DNA of 64,000 nucleotides, taken from assembly GCF_004354085.1 (NCBI RefSeq), contig NZ_SMSE01000003.1, positions 248,001 through 312,000 on the forward strand. The letters are read 5' to 3'. The DNA comes from Seongchinamella unica. GTDB taxonomy: Bacteria; Pseudomonadota; Gammaproteobacteria; Pseudomonadales; Halieaceae. The notes beneath the pieces are model-generated. The model saw only the letters and a program-made list of their open reading frames with translations. It was not told the origin of the DNA and searched no databases. The position numbers were made by a program, and so were the translations under genes. This document shows, in pieces, positions 23,098 through 32,369 of the stretch (its first letter is position 1; the number at the start of each line of letters is the position of its first letter).

Positions 23098-26000
23098 ATG
23101 AACCAGTCCAGCAAAAATCGGCTATCGCTCACCGGCAGTATTGCCCTTGCACTGGCTTGCACTGTCGCCCACGCCGACGAAAGACAGTGGAACTATCAGT
23201 ACAACAACGCCGGCCAGGTCACCATCGCCGATGGCCCGCGGTCCAACACCGACGACAGCATCAGCTACAGCTACGATGCGAGTGGCAATTTAATCTCCGT
23301 CATCAATGCCCTGGGACACACCATCCATAGGCTTGATCACGATGCGCGCGGCCAACCGGGCAGGATTATCGACGCCAATGGCATTGAAACCCGACTGACC
23401 TACCATCCCCGTGGCTGGATCACGTCGCGCACCGTGGTCAGCCCCCTCGGCGATAACGCCCTGAACGCCACAACCCGCTATAGCTACGACCGGGAAGGCA
23501 GGTTGCTCAGCACCACACTTGCCGACGGCAGCAGGCTGGTCAACGAGTATGACGGCGCCCAGCGGTTGGTGGCCATCAGCAACAGTCTCGGTGAGCGGGT
23601 GGAATTCACCCTGGACAGGGCCGGAAATTCTCTCGCGGAGAAGACCTACAGCAGCAGCGGCACACTGTTGCGCGATATTTACCGGAGCTACGACGAACTC
23701 AACCGGCTGATCGCAACAACCGGGGCATCCGGACAGACCACGCGCTATACCTATGACCGCAACGGCAATCGCACCTCACGCACAGACGGCAACGGCAATA
23801 TCACCGTACAACGGATAGACCCACTGGACAGGACATCCGGCACCGAAGCTGCCTATGCGCACAACGTGCACTACGGTTACGACCAGCGGGACAACCTGGC
23901 AGCGGTCACCGACCCTGGCGGCCTGGTTACCGGGTATACGCTTAACGGCTTCGACGAGTTGGTCGCGCTGAACAGCCCGGACACCGGTATCAGCAACTAC
24001 TATTACGACAGCGCGGGCAATCACATCCTCAGCACCGACGCCAGGGGGACCAGCACCACATACAGCTACGACGCGCTCAACCGTCCACTGCAGGCCTCCT
24101 ACCCCGACAGCGCCCTCGACATCAGCTACGGCTACGACCAGGGAAGTTTCGGCAAGGGCCGCCTCACCTCGGTAAGCGATGCCTCGGGGACGACACTGCT
24201 GGACTACGATCACCGTGGCAACCTGGTATTTGAAGGCCGCAGCACCAGTGGTCATGATTTTAACCTGAGCTATGAATACAACCTGGCAAACCGGATAACG
24301 CGCATTACCTACCCCAGTGGTCGTACAGTGAATTACAGCTATGACGGGACCGGGCGACAAATCGCGATACACACCAGTGGCCCCGAGGGAGACCGCAACA
24401 TCGCCACCGGTGCCGGGTATCTCCCGTTCGGTCCGGCAACGTCACTGAGCCTGGGAAACGGCATCGAGATGAGCGCATCCTATGACCTGGACTATCGTCT
24501 GGCGTCACTGACCTTTGGTAACGCGCTGAACAGAAGCTACCGCTATGATCCCGCCGGCAACATCACCGCTATCACCAACCACACAAACGATACTTTCAGC
24601 CAGGCGCTGGGCTACGATGCTCTCAACCGGCTGGGTAACGCCAGTGGCGGCTACGGCAACCTGTCTTACAGCTATGACGCAAACGGCAATCGCCTCACCT
24701 ACAGCAGTCGTACCGGAACGGATGCTTATACCTACGATGGCAACAGCAACCGGCTGCTGGGCACCAATGACTGGGAGTACCAGTACGACAACAACGGCAA
24801 CCTGGTGGCAAAATCCGATCACGCGGGCACCGACAGCACGCTGTACCACTACGATGAGCGCAACCGGCTGGCGCAGGTGATTGATCGACAGACGGTCAAT
24901 AATGCATACATCGATACCGTCATCGCCGAGTACCGCTACAACTTTCGCAACCAGCGGACCAGGAAGCAAACCCCGGACGAGGATATTCACTACATCTACG
25001 GCCAGCGAGGGGAACTGCTGGCGGAAATCAACGGCGATGGCATCCCGCTGCGCGAATACATTTACTTCAACGAACGCCCCATCGCTGTTGCCAGCACCAG
25101 CCTCACTTACAGCCCTGCTGAGCCCGGCGCCGAGCTGCTGCTGGACGACACCAGTGCCGGCACCAGCAGTACCGGCAACTGGGATCAGGTCAGAAAAAAG
25201 GGCGCCTACGGTGACTACTATCACCGCTCCGAAGACGCAGGCAGCCGTTATCGCTGGCATCCTGGCACACTCAAGAATCGCGATTACGAAGTCTATGCCT
25301 GGTGGCCAAAAACCAGGAAAAACAATCCATCCGCCAATTACCAGATCTTTCACGGCGGGCAGGTGTCGACCGTGACAGCCGATCAGAGCAGGCAGGGCAA
25401 GGAATGGATATACCTGGGCACCTACCCGTTCAGCGGTAACGGCAACGAATACATTGAGCTCTCTGACGCCGGAGGCCAGACCGCCGCCGATGGAATCCGC
25501 CTGGTCGAAATACTCCCTCCCCCGCCCCCGCTGATCAGCACCGAGATCTACTACATCCATACCGACCACCTGGGCACTCCGCAGACCCTGACCAATCAGG
25601 CGCAAAACGTGGTTTGGAACGCGAACTATATGCCTTTCGGCAAAGCCAATATCGACGTGGCGGCAATTACCAATAATCTGAGGTTTCCGGGGCAGTATTT
25701 TGATGGTGAGACGGGACTGCACCAGAATCATTTTCGGGATTATGACCCGATCGTTGGCAGATACCTGCAAGCGGATCCCCTGGGAATCGCTGGGGGACTT
25801 AATTTATTCCAGTACTCCAGAAACAACGCTTTCAGTTTTAGCGACCCTCTGGGACTGTGTCCTTGGTGCGTTGTTGGTGCCGGAGTAGGAGGCACAGCAG
25901 AAGCAATCCGTATCCATAGAACCGTTGGGTTCAATTCGAGTAAGTCTCCCATTAATAGAATCGCTATCGCAGCAGTACTCGGAGCAGCCACCGGTGGCTA

Positions 26001-26289
26001 TAGTAGTGTTGTATCAGCTAGCAAACTTTCCACCAGCTTATCGCTGGCTGCCAATTCTAGCTTCATTTCCAGCGTGTCCATTTTCCATTTGGCGACTACT
26101 GCCTCATTAGAAGGAACTACCATATCGGCACAGGAATTACTCGCCGCGATCATCGCATCAGTGGGTAGCTTAGTGGCTGGGGCCGAACCAGGGCTAGATG
26201 ACCTCACCTCTATACTAATCAGTGAAATTGCCGAAGAGGCTTTGACAGAATTACTCGATGATGATGACGTACTATGTAATCTCCATTGA
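23098..26289 (+). CDS. Exported RHS-repeat protein with variable C-terminal tip
   Basis: A 1063-residue polymorphic-toxin-type protein. It has a signal peptide (residues 1-26), many YD repeats to about residue 660 (e.g. YSYDASGNLISV), a golvesin C-terminal-like insert around 678-804 (GNWDQVRKKGAYGDYYHRS), the RHS core tail YYIHTDHLGTPQTL, and the closing RYLQADPLGIAGGLNLF and SDPLGLC near 890-918. After DPLG comes a 145-residue tip rich in Gly, Ala and Ser with hydrophobic stretches and an acidic end. The tip DNA is clearly AT-richer than the shell, the usual sign of an exchanged effector domain. The tip matches no toxin family I recognise; it could be membrane-active. Confidence 0.85.
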   Translation: MNQSSKNRLSLTGSIALALACTVAHADERQWNYQYNNAGQVTIADGPRSNTDDSISYSYDASGNLISVINALGHTIHRLDHDARGQPGRIIDANGIETRLTYHPRGWITSRTVVSPLGDNALNATTRYSYDREGRLLSTTLADGSRLVNEYDGAQRLVAISNSLGERVEFTLDRAGNSLAEKTYSSSGTLLRDIYRSYDELNRLIATTGASGQTTRYTYDRNGNRTSRTDGNGNITVQRIDPLDRTSGTEAAYAHNVHYGYDQRDNLAAVTDPGGLVTGYTLNGFDELVALNSPDTGISNYYYDSAGNHILSTDARGTSTTYSYDALNRPLQASYPDSALDISYGYDQGSFGKGRLTSVSDASGTTLLDYDHRGNLVFEGRSTSGHDFNLSYEYNLANRITRITYPSGRTVNYSYDGTGRQIAIHTSGPEGDRNIATGAGYLPFGPATSLSLGNGIEMSASYDLDYRLASLTFGNALNRSYRYDPAGNITAITNHTNDTFSQALGYDALNRLGNASGGYGNLSYSYDANGNRLTYSSRTGTDAYTYDGNSNRLLGTNDWEYQYDNNGNLVAKSDHAGTDSTLYHYDERNRLAQVIDRQTVNNAYIDTVIAEYRYNFRNQRTRKQTPDEDIHYIYGQRGELLAEINGDGIPLREYIYFNERPIAVASTSLTYSPAEPGAELLLDDTSAGTSSTGNWDQVRKKGAYGDYYHRSEDAGSRYRWHPGTLKNRDYEVYAWWPKTRKNNPSANYQIFHGGQVSTVTADQSRQGKEWIYLGTYPFSGNGNEYIELSDAGGQTAADGIRLVEILPPPPPLISTEIYYIHTDHLGTPQTLTNQAQNVVWNANYMPFGKANIDVAAITNNLRFPGQYFDGETGLHQNHFRDYDPIVGRYLQADPLGIAGGLNLFQYSRNNAFSFSDPLGLCPWCVVGAGVGGTAEAIRIHRTVGFNSSKSPINRIAIAAVLGAATGGYSSVVSASKLSTSLSLAANSSFISSVSIFHLATTASLEGTTISAQELLAAIIASVGSLVAGAEPGLDDLTSILISEIAEEALTELLDDDDVLCNLH

Positions 26290-26305
26290 CTATCAGGTCT
26301 GACCG

Positions 26306-26674
26306 ATGTTTGCGCTCGCCTACTATTCCAAGATCGCTTGCATAATTCTCTTGATCGGATTTTTATATCTTTCAATAGGAGAGTTATTTTCCTCACAACC
26401 AAGTTCAGTGCCACTACTTGAGTCTCTTTTCTATTTCGCAGTTCCAGCGGTACCGTTTTCAATAGTCGTTTTTGCATGGCCGGCTCACAAACTGGCGCGT
26501 CACTGGAACGTCCCACACTCAACAGTACTGAAACTCAGTGACAGAGAGAAAAAGATTCTCTCCTGGCACATGAAAACAGATGACCACCATCACGATAACT
26601 TTCCGGCAATGACGCCAAGGCTGACGCCTTCTGAACTGAATGTGACAATTGATAAAATCAAGCACTTAACCTAG
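26306..26674 (+). CDS. Small membrane protein, candidate immunity protein for the RHS tip
   Basis: A 122-residue protein with two predicted membrane helices (about 8-27 and 38-60) and a hydrophilic C-terminal half containing DDHHHDN. It starts 17 bp after the RHS stop on the same strand, and its AT-rich codon use matches the RHS tip rather than the surroundings. Position, size and composition fit an immunity gene against a membrane-active toxin. No homologue is recognised, so the function is inferred from context only. Confidence 0.55.
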   Translation: MFALAYYSKIACIILLIGFLYLSIGELFSSQPSSVPLLESLFYFAVPAVPFSIVVFAWPAHKLARHWNVPHSTVLKLSDREKKILSWHMKTDDHHHDNFPAMTPRLTPSELNVTIDKIKHLT

Positions 26675-26769
26675 CCACAAACCAAGTCAGCCACGCCCAT
26701 CTACGCCATGGATTCACCCCTGGCGCTATTCCTGTCGACTGAATAGAGGCTCTGTGCTTCCATATACCC

Positions 26770-27114
26770 ATGAAACTCCTCGGCACCTACGCCTCCATCA
26801 TCGAAGCCAACCGCGTGGCCGGCTATCTCCGCGAGCAGGGAATCCTGTGCAAGGTTTCCGACGTCAATACTTACAACTACTGGGCGATTACCGGAGTCAC
26901 CGATGTGCGGGTGTGGGTAGTGCTGGATCACCAGTGGGAGGACGCCCAGGCGTTGATGGCGGATGAGGACCATGTCCCGCGTAATCCCCTGCCTTCTGAA
27001 GATATCGCCTTTCTCGAGTCCAGCCAGCCGCAGCATTACCAGCAGATCATGTACGCCTGCATTGGCCTGTTGGCGCTTGTGGTACTGGTGCTGATCGCTC
27101 TTTTCAATTCCTGA
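26770..27114 (+). CDS. DUF2007 domain protein with C-terminal membrane anchor
   Basis: A 114-residue protein with an N-terminal DUF2007 (putative signal-transducing) domain beginning MKLLGTYASIIEANRVAGYL, and one membrane helix near residues 92-112. DUF2007 proteins are small and of unknown role. GC-rich codon use shows a return to native chromosome after the AT-rich RHS tip. Confidence 0.75.
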   Translation: MKLLGTYASIIEANRVAGYLREQGILCKVSDVNTYNYWAITGVTDVRVWVVLDHQWEDAQALMADEDHVPRNPLPSEDIAFLESSQPQHYQQIMYACIGLLALVVLVLIALFNS

Positions 27115-27180
27115 ATCACGGTTGCAGCGCTTAGCTGTCGGCGCAGGCGACAGGTGGCGGGCGGCTGACTGGACAAATTT

Positions 27181-27216
27181 TCCGGATTCACCAATACTGT
27201 ATATATGTACAGTATT
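27181..27216 (+). promoter_or_regulatory. SOS promoter module with LexA box upstream of imuB
   Basis: The LexA box CTGTATATATGTACAG (27197-27212) is an exact CTG-N10-CAG palindrome and extends outward as AATACTG...CAGTATT. TCCGGATT lies four bases further upstream. The same layout with identical spacing occurs at 43858-43893 before the integrase remnant. imuB starts at 27291, 78 bp downstream. Confidence 0.88.
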
Positions 27217-27290
27217 GGTGAGTCTAAACTGGGGTTTTTGCCCCCTGCGTATTTGCAGCTGATGGCACCGGGGCGCACAGGAGCGCTGTC

Positions 27291-28712
27291 GTGAGCCTGT
27301 GGCTGTGCCTGCGTTTTCACCAGTTGCCGCTGCAATGCCTCAACCGCTCGGAGACCGAGGCGGTGGTGGTACTGGCAAAACAGCGGGTGCTGCGGGCCAA
27401 CGATTACGCCGCCGGGCTGGGCATTCGCGAGGGCATGGGCACCAGCACCGTACGTGCCCTGCTGGGGGATGAACCGGCCCAGTTGCTGGAGCGCGATACC
27501 GGCGCCGAGGAACGCTGCCTGCAGCAGTTGTGCTGCTGGGCCTACGGCATTACCCCCAGCCTCCACACTCACAGAGAGGACTGCCTGCAGCTGGAAATCG
27601 GGAGTTGCCTGGCCCTGTTTCGCGGGCTGGATACGCTGCTGGCCGAGGTGAGCAATGGCATTGCCAGCCGGGGCTTTCAGGTGGAATACGGGCTGGCGGC
27701 CACCCCCGCCGCCGCCTGGCTGCTGTCCTTCAATGGCTCCGGCCAGTCCCGCGACTGCGAGCGCCCACTGCAGGAACGGCTGGCGCCGCTGCCCCTGGCA
27801 TTGCTCTCGGATTTTTCCACCACGGTGGATTCACTGCGGCGAGCCGGGCTGCATACCCTGGGGGACATTCTCAAGCTGCCGCCGGCGGCCCTGGCGCGGC
27901 GTTGCGGCGCACGGTTCAGCCACTACCTGCAACAGGTGCTTGGCCAGCGGGAAGACATCCACCCCGATTACCGCTTGCCCGCTACCTTCAGCGACGAGTA
28001 CTGGTTTGGCTACGAGGTGCGCGGCAACGAGGAACTGTTCCCGGCCATACAGTTGCTGCTGCAGTCCCTGTGCCGGTTCCTGCGCAACACCCAGCTGCAA
28101 ACCACGGAGATCGTCTGGCAGTTGATAGGTATAGACCATTCCCTCAAGGATATCTGCGTGCGCAGCACCTCCAGCCACAGTGACTGGGAGAACTGGTACC
28201 AGCTGACCCGCATTCGCCTGGAACGGCTGGAACTGAAGGTGGGCGTGGAAGGCCTGGCCCTGCTGTGCCGGCAGCTCAGCAGCGGCCAGCTGGAAAACAT
28301 CGACCTGTTCAGCCCACGCAAACAGCGCGAACCACTCGCCAGCCTGCTGGACAGGCTGCGTAACCGGCTGGGCTTACAGGCGGTTAAAAAAGTCGGCTGC
28401 CGCGACGAACACCTGCCGGAATTTGCCGTGCATACCTGCCCCGACCGCCCCGCCGACGAGGGCGATGGCCACTGTGCCCAACGCCCCTTCTGGCTGATGC
28501 CCCGGCCGCAGGACCTGCCGGAGCGCCAGCAGCAATTGTATTGGCAGGGCCGGCTTGAACTGATTTACGGGCCCGAACGTATAGAAGACAACTGGTGGCA
28601 ACAGCCAGTAAGCAGAGACTACTACATCGCCCGGGGTGAGGCCGGCCAGCATTACTGGGTGTTTCGTGACCGATTGGCCCGGCGCTGGTACATCCACGGC
28701 ATTTTTGCCTGA
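27291..28712 (+). CDS. imuB: Y-family polymerase-like protein ImuB
   Basis: A 473-residue protein of the ImuB branch of Y-family polymerases, which is catalytically inactive and acts as a hub linking ImuA, DnaE2 and the beta clamp. The N-terminus LWLCLRFHQLPLQCLNR lacks the metal-binding Asp of active Y polymerases, and the SxDE equivalent is also missing. The fingers and little-finger regions follow (LPPAALARRCG is a helix-hairpin-helix-like stretch), ending in a tail with SRDYYIARGEAGQHYWVFRD. The GTG at 27291 has AGGAG upstream. A single LexA box precedes it, and neither imuA nor dnaE2 is adjacent. Confidence 0.87.
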   Translation: MSLWLCLRFHQLPLQCLNRSETEAVVVLAKQRVLRANDYAAGLGIREGMGTSTVRALLGDEPAQLLERDTGAEERCLQQLCCWAYGITPSLHTHREDCLQLEIGSCLALFRGLDTLLAEVSNGIASRGFQVEYGLAATPAAAWLLSFNGSGQSRDCERPLQERLAPLPLALLSDFSTTVDSLRRAGLHTLGDILKLPPAALARRCGARFSHYLQQVLGQREDIHPDYRLPATFSDEYWFGYEVRGNEELFPAIQLLLQSLCRFLRNTQLQTTEIVWQLIGIDHSLKDICVRSTSSHSDWENWYQLTRIRLERLELKVGVEGLALLCRQLSSGQLENIDLFSPRKQREPLASLLDRLRNRLGLQAVKKVGCRDEHLPEFAVHTCPDRPADEGDGHCAQRPFWLMPRPQDLPERQQQLYWQGRLELIYGPERIEDNWWQQPVSRDYYIARGEAGQHYWVFRDRLARRWYIHGIFA

Positions 28713-28813
28713 TTCTCCAACCGGGCGCTGTCGACTACCCATAATTAGAGTGCCAATTCTAATGGCATAGGCGAGAATGAGCGCATAGGTAGGAAAAGGA
28801 GCTGAAAACGACA

Positions 28814-29626
28814 ATGGACCTGAAAAAATTTCTGGTGGTACATGACCCCACTCGTGAGGAACAACCCGCCATGGAAAGGGCCGCACTGGTGGCCGAAAAA
28901 CTTGGAGCCGCGCTGCACCTGTTCGGCTGTATTTACGGTGATGTTTCCGGCGCCGACCGGCAGTCGGAGGCCGTAAAGGCAAAACTGAATGAACACAAGC
29001 AAATGCTGGACACCTGCGCAGCACCCTATATCGACCGGGGGATTGCCGTGGTCACGGAGGTGGAGTGGGACAAGGACTGGTACCACGCGGCGATCCGCGC
29101 CACCATCCGCAACCAGGCGGACATTGTCTACAAATCATCCTACCGGCACAGAGTCAGCCAGCGCATTCTCAAAGCCACCTCAGACTGGACCCTGATCAGG
29201 GAATGCCCGATGCCTGTGATGCTGGTAAAAGAGCGCGAACGCCCGGACGTCCCGGTCATACTGGCGGCCATCGACATCAGTGTGCGTACCGAGTCCTACG
29301 AAAAGCTCAATGAACACATACTGGAGCTGAGTCGCAAGCTGGTGGAAACCCGGGTGGCCGATGTGCACGTGGTCAATGCCTTTCCGGACTTCCGGGTAAC
29401 CCCTAACCCACAAAAACTGATCGAGGTCTCCGGGCTGGACAAGAGCAAGATCCACATCAAGCTGGGCCCGCCGGACAGGGTTATTGTCGAGGAGGCCAAA
29501 CGCCTGGGCGCCAACCTGGTCGTGGTCGGAAACTCACACCGTTCAGGGCTTGCTGCGATGCTTCACGGCAACACCGCGGAGAAAATACTCGACAAGCTGG
29601 ACTGTAACGTACTGGCTATGCCCTGA
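28814..29626 (+). CDS. Tandem-domain universal stress protein (UspE-like)
   Basis: A 270-residue protein with two UspA folds, about 1-135 and 145-270. The C-terminal domain retains an ATP-type loop, VVVGNSHRSGLAAMLHGNTAE, given here as GNSHRSGL followed by LHGNTAE. Such proteins support survival under stress or anaerobic arrest. It starts about 100 bp after imuB and has its own leader. Confidence 0.82.
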   Translation: MDLKKFLVVHDPTREEQPAMERAALVAEKLGAALHLFGCIYGDVSGADRQSEAVKAKLNEHKQMLDTCAAPYIDRGIAVVTEVEWDKDWYHAAIRATIRNQADIVYKSSYRHRVSQRILKATSDWTLIRECPMPVMLVKERERPDVPVILAAIDISVRTESYEKLNEHILELSRKLVETRVADVHVVNAFPDFRVTPNPQKLIEVSGLDKSKIHIKLGPPDRVIVEEAKRLGANLVVVGNSHRSGLAAMLHGNTAEKILDKLDCNVLAMP

Positions 29627-29743
29627 GGGCGAGACCGTTTATTGGCGAAGGGGAGTGGCAACCTCAGCCCATTTGCCGCCGTTACGCACTGACCACACCG
29701 CGAAAGCCGGCGGGACTACCCACGTCGGCACGCGGTAAACGGG

Positions 29744-30082
29744 TCAGGCCTTTTTAACGAACTGTGATTTCAGCTTCATGGCGCCAATGCCATCGATCTT
29801 GCAGTCAATGTCATGGTCGCCGTCGACCAGGCGGATATTCTTGACCTTGGTACCCACCTTCACCACGGACGACGATCCCTTTACCTTGAGATCCTTGATC
29901 ACGGTAACGGTGTCACCATCGGCCAGGGGATTGCCGTTGGCATCGGTTACTGTGCTCTCCTGGGCTTCTTCGGCGTTTCCATCCTGGGGCCACTCATGGC
30001 CACACTCGGGACACACGTACTGGTCCCGGTCCTCATAGGCATAGGGCGAAGAACACTGGGGGCACTGGGGTGTTTCACTCAT
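29744..30082 (-). CDS. yjdM: YjdM/PhnA family zinc-ribbon protein
   Basis: A 112-residue protein with an N-terminal zinc ribbon ([21 protein letters not shown]) and the PhnA C-terminal beta domain ([20 protein letters not shown]). Despite the old name it has no proven role in phosphonate breakdown. The ATG at 30082 is chosen because the family starts [10 protein letters not shown]-like; the longer open frame to 30271 overlaps the GNAT gene. Confidence 0.87.
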   Translation of the reverse strand: MSETPQCPQCSSPYAYEDRDQYVCPECGHEWPQDGNAEEAQESTVTDANGNPLADGDTVTVIKDLKVKGSSSVVKVGTKVKNIRLVDGDHDIDCKIDGIGAMKLKSQFVKKA

Positions 30083-30098
30083 GATATGGGGTTCCTGG

Positions 30099-30518
30099 TT
30101 AGTGATCGGGAATAAGGCGCTTGCCCATACTGACCATGGCATCTTCGCCATAGCCAATACTGCTGTAAAACCGGATGACTGATTCATTGCTGCGCCGGAT
30201 CTGCAGATTGAGTTTGGGACAACCGCGCTGCAGCAAACGCTTTTCCAGCGCGCGCATGAGCAGGGTGCCATAGCTCTTGCGCCGGTGATCGGGGCTTACA
30301 GCGAGATAATTCACCCAGCCCCTGTGGCCTTCGTAACCGCCCATGATCGATGCCACCACCACGCCCTCAACTTCCCCGACCAGGAACAGTTCACGCCCTA
30401 CCTGCAGCTTGCGGGCGATATCACGGCGCGGGTCATTGTGGGAGACGACCAACCCGCAGTCCTGCCACAGGGCAATCACAGCGGCTTCGTCGGTTTCTTC
30501 ATAGGGGCGAATGTGCAT
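30099..30518 (-). CDS. GNAT family N-acetyltransferase (YpeA-like)
   Basis: A 139-residue single-domain GNAT enzyme with the acetyl-CoA pyrophosphate loop region [16 protein letters not shown] and the family segment [10 protein letters not shown]. It resembles YpeA. The acceptor substrate is unknown. It abuts the cupin gene by a single base, suggesting co-transcription. Confidence 0.82.
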   Translation of the reverse strand: MHIRPYEETDEAAVIALWQDCGLVVSHNDPRRDIARKLQVGRELFLVGEVEGVVVASIMGGYEGHRGWVNYLAVSPDHRRKSYGTLLMRALEKRLLQRGCPKLNLQIRRSNESVIRFYSSIGYGEDAMVSMGKRLIPDH

Positions 30519-30830
30519 TCAGTAGTGTACCGCCAGCCAGATGGTGTCTTCGTCCGGCGCGGTCCATTCCACCCGGTGCTTTTCATGGGCGGCAATAGTA
30601 ACGTAATCTCCCTCGCCGAGGGTAATCGGGGGCTTGTCAGGGTAGGCGATCACGGCCCTGCCGCGAACCACCATGACCCACTCCGACTGTGCCTGGTCAT
30701 ACCAGCCCTGCGCCGGCGAGCTGTGCCCGCGAGAAACGATCCGTTCAATACGTACCTGGTCCGAACTGACGATATCCTCGAACAACTCCTGTGCCAGCGT
30801 TGCCGGTATCGCCTCGAGGATATTTTTCAT
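30519..30830 (-). CDS. Cupin domain protein
   Basis: A 103-residue single-cupin protein with the pattern GHSSPAQGWYDQAQSEWVMVVRG (metal motif 1 partly degenerate) and EKHRVEWT for motif 2. It belongs to the small cupins that often accompany acetyltransferases. The start at ATG 30830 follows a GGGAGG-type ribosome site; the open frame beyond it overlaps the next gene and is not coding. Confidence 0.78.
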   Translation of the reverse strand: MKNILEAIPATLAQELFEDIVSSDQVRIERIVSRGHSSPAQGWYDQAQSEWVMVVRGRAVIAYPDKPPITLGEGDYVTIAAHEKHRVEWTAPDEDTIWLAVHY

Positions 30831-30867
30831 GCGCGACCTCCCGGGCAAAAACGGGAAGGCCCGCCGA

Positions 30868-31119
30868 TTATTCCAGCCTTCCCCGGTAATACTTGCAACC
30901 CAGCTTGCGAAATTCCGTATCCAGCTTGCGCCTGCTGCGTTTCCAGCCGTCCATCTGGCTGCCACCGCCGCCATTTCTGCGCAGCTCGTCATACCTGGCA
31001 ATGCCGTCTTTCAATTTCTGGCAATGTTCCAACGATGCCTGCTGGGCAACAACGCCTCCGGTGCCGGCACACCCCATGGTGAGCACCAGCACAATTCTCC
31101 CGATCCGCATAGTCTGCAC
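30868..31119 (-). CDS. Small exported protein of unknown function
   Basis: An 80-83 residue protein with a signal peptide (MRIGRIVLVLTMGCAGTGGVVAQQ) and a basic mature part containing two Cys (EHCQKLKDG, KLGCKYYRG) that could pair. The start may be 31119 or 31110. It resembles conserved short exported proteins of gammaproteobacteria, but I do not know a function. Confidence 0.55.
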   Translation of the reverse strand: MQTMRIGRIVLVLTMGCAGTGGVVAQQASLEHCQKLKDGIARYDELRRNGGGGSQMDGWKRSRRKLDTEFRKLGCKYYRGRLE

Positions 31120-31202
31120 CTCCCTGTGCGAAGGTCAATCATAGCGAACCGGGCCCCCTCGCTGGGGGGCATAAGTGTCCAAATACCGTCATTACTGCCC
31201 GC

Positions 31203-31439
31203 TCAGCAGGTACTGGTCCTGCCCACCCGCTTGACGGACGGGGGGTAGCTCTTGAGCTTTTCCGGGGGCCGGATCGGGCGGGGAACAAAGTTGCCGCCAC
31301 AGTTCGGGCACACGCCCCGCAGCACCTCGTCGACACAGGACGCGCAAAAGGTACATTCAAAGCTGCAGATTCTCGCCGCGGACGACTCCGGCGGCAGATC
31401 CCGGCCACAGCATTCGCAATTGGGTCTTAGCTCCAGCAT
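31203..31439 (-). CDS. DUF1272 zinc-binding protein
   Basis: A 78-residue protein starting MLELRPNCECCGRDLPP, the DUF1272 signature, with cysteine pairs CECC, CSFECTFC, CVDEVLRG and CPNCGG suggesting two zinc sites. The function is unknown. The ATG at 31439 is the family start; an upstream in-frame ATG is ignored. Confidence 0.83.
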   Translation of the reverse strand: MLELRPNCECCGRDLPPESSAARICSFECTFCASCVDEVLRGVCPNCGGNFVPRPIRPPEKLKSYPPSVKRVGRTSTC

Positions 31440-31593
31440 CAGTTGTCCTCCCCGGCAGGTTTGCGGGCAATCATAAATACGACTTTGTCGCGTCCCGGGC
31501 AATGGCAAGCATCTTCTCTGACACATCCGTTGCCAGAATATGTCGCACCCGGGACCCACGCTCACTCCGGCTTCGGTTGCGCAGCCATCCCGT

Positions 31594-32175
31594 TCAGGTC
31601 TCACCCCGCCCTATCCATTTGTCCACGACCGGGTGTTCATAGGACGCCATCAGCGACAACAGCCGCTGGGCATCCTCTTCCACCAGCAACATGCTGCGAT
31701 GGACCGGCTTGACAAACTGCTGCTCAACGGAGTGATCGAGAAACTGGATCAGCCTGTCAAAGTAGCCCTCCACATTGAGGATGGCGCAGGGTTTCTGGTG
31801 AAACCCCAGTTGTGACCAGGTGAGCACTTCCAGCAGTTCCTCAATCGTGCCGAATCCTCCCGGCATGGCAACAAAACCGTCTGACAGCTCCGCCATCAGG
31901 GCCTTTCTTTCGTGCATGGATTCCACCACCCGCAGATCGGTCACCCCACGGTGAGACACTTCCCGCTCGGCCAGCGCTCGGGGAATCACCCCGATAACCT
32001 GGCCACCGGCCTCCAGTACCGCATCGGCGATGCCACCCATTATGCCGACACTGCCACCGCCATAGACCAGGTCGATGCCGCGGGCGACCATAGCCCGGGC
32101 TAGATCGCGGGCGGCAGCCAGGTATTCGGGCTTGCGGCCCGGGCTGGACCCGCAATAAACACAGATTCGTTTCAT
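31594..32175 (-). CDS. LOG family protein (cytokinin-type phosphoribohydrolase)
   Basis: A 193-residue Rossmann-like protein with the LOG motif PGGFGTIEE near residue 107 and GGGSVGIMGG near residue 40. The family cleaves nucleoside 5'-monophosphates to a free base and ribose 5-phosphate; bacterial members may act on AMP or related nucleotides. The start MKRICVYCGSS is typical. Confidence 0.88.
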   Translation of the reverse strand: MKRICVYCGSSPGRKPEYLAAARDLARAMVARGIDLVYGGGSVGIMGGIADAVLEAGGQVIGVIPRALAEREVSHRGVTDLRVVESMHERKALMAELSDGFVAMPGGFGTIEELLEVLTWSQLGFHQKPCAILNVEGYFDRLIQFLDHSVEQQFVKPVHRSMLLVEEDAQRLLSLMASYEHPVVDKWIGRGET

Positions 32176-32317
32176 TTTCAGCTCGCTACACGTGTTGAGG
32201 GGCCTTCGCCGGACAAGGATCCTCCACCCTGTTTAGTATCGCAGCGCTGGCAAATTACGCCAGTCTGGCAACCCGCTGCGGGTTAGACAACCGCCGCCAT
32301 GTCGGAGAGACAGGCAC

Positions 32318-32348
32318 AAAAAAAGGCAGGCCGTGAGGCCTGCCTTTT
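32318..32348 (-). terminator. Intrinsic terminator of the cold-shock gene
   Basis: Reading leftward, AAAAGGCAGGCC-TCAC-GGCCTGCCTTTTTTT forms an eight-base GC-rich stem with a four-base loop and a long U tract. It ends about 22 bp after the cold-shock stop. Confidence 0.9.
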
Positions 32349-32369
32349 CAGAAGCATTGCTAGCAATCG

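Noticed and set aside
24505-25770. A 421-codon minus-strand ORF inside the second RHS gene
   Set aside because: It mirrors the repetitive YD-repeat frame; its repeated valine-rich sequence is an antisense artefact.
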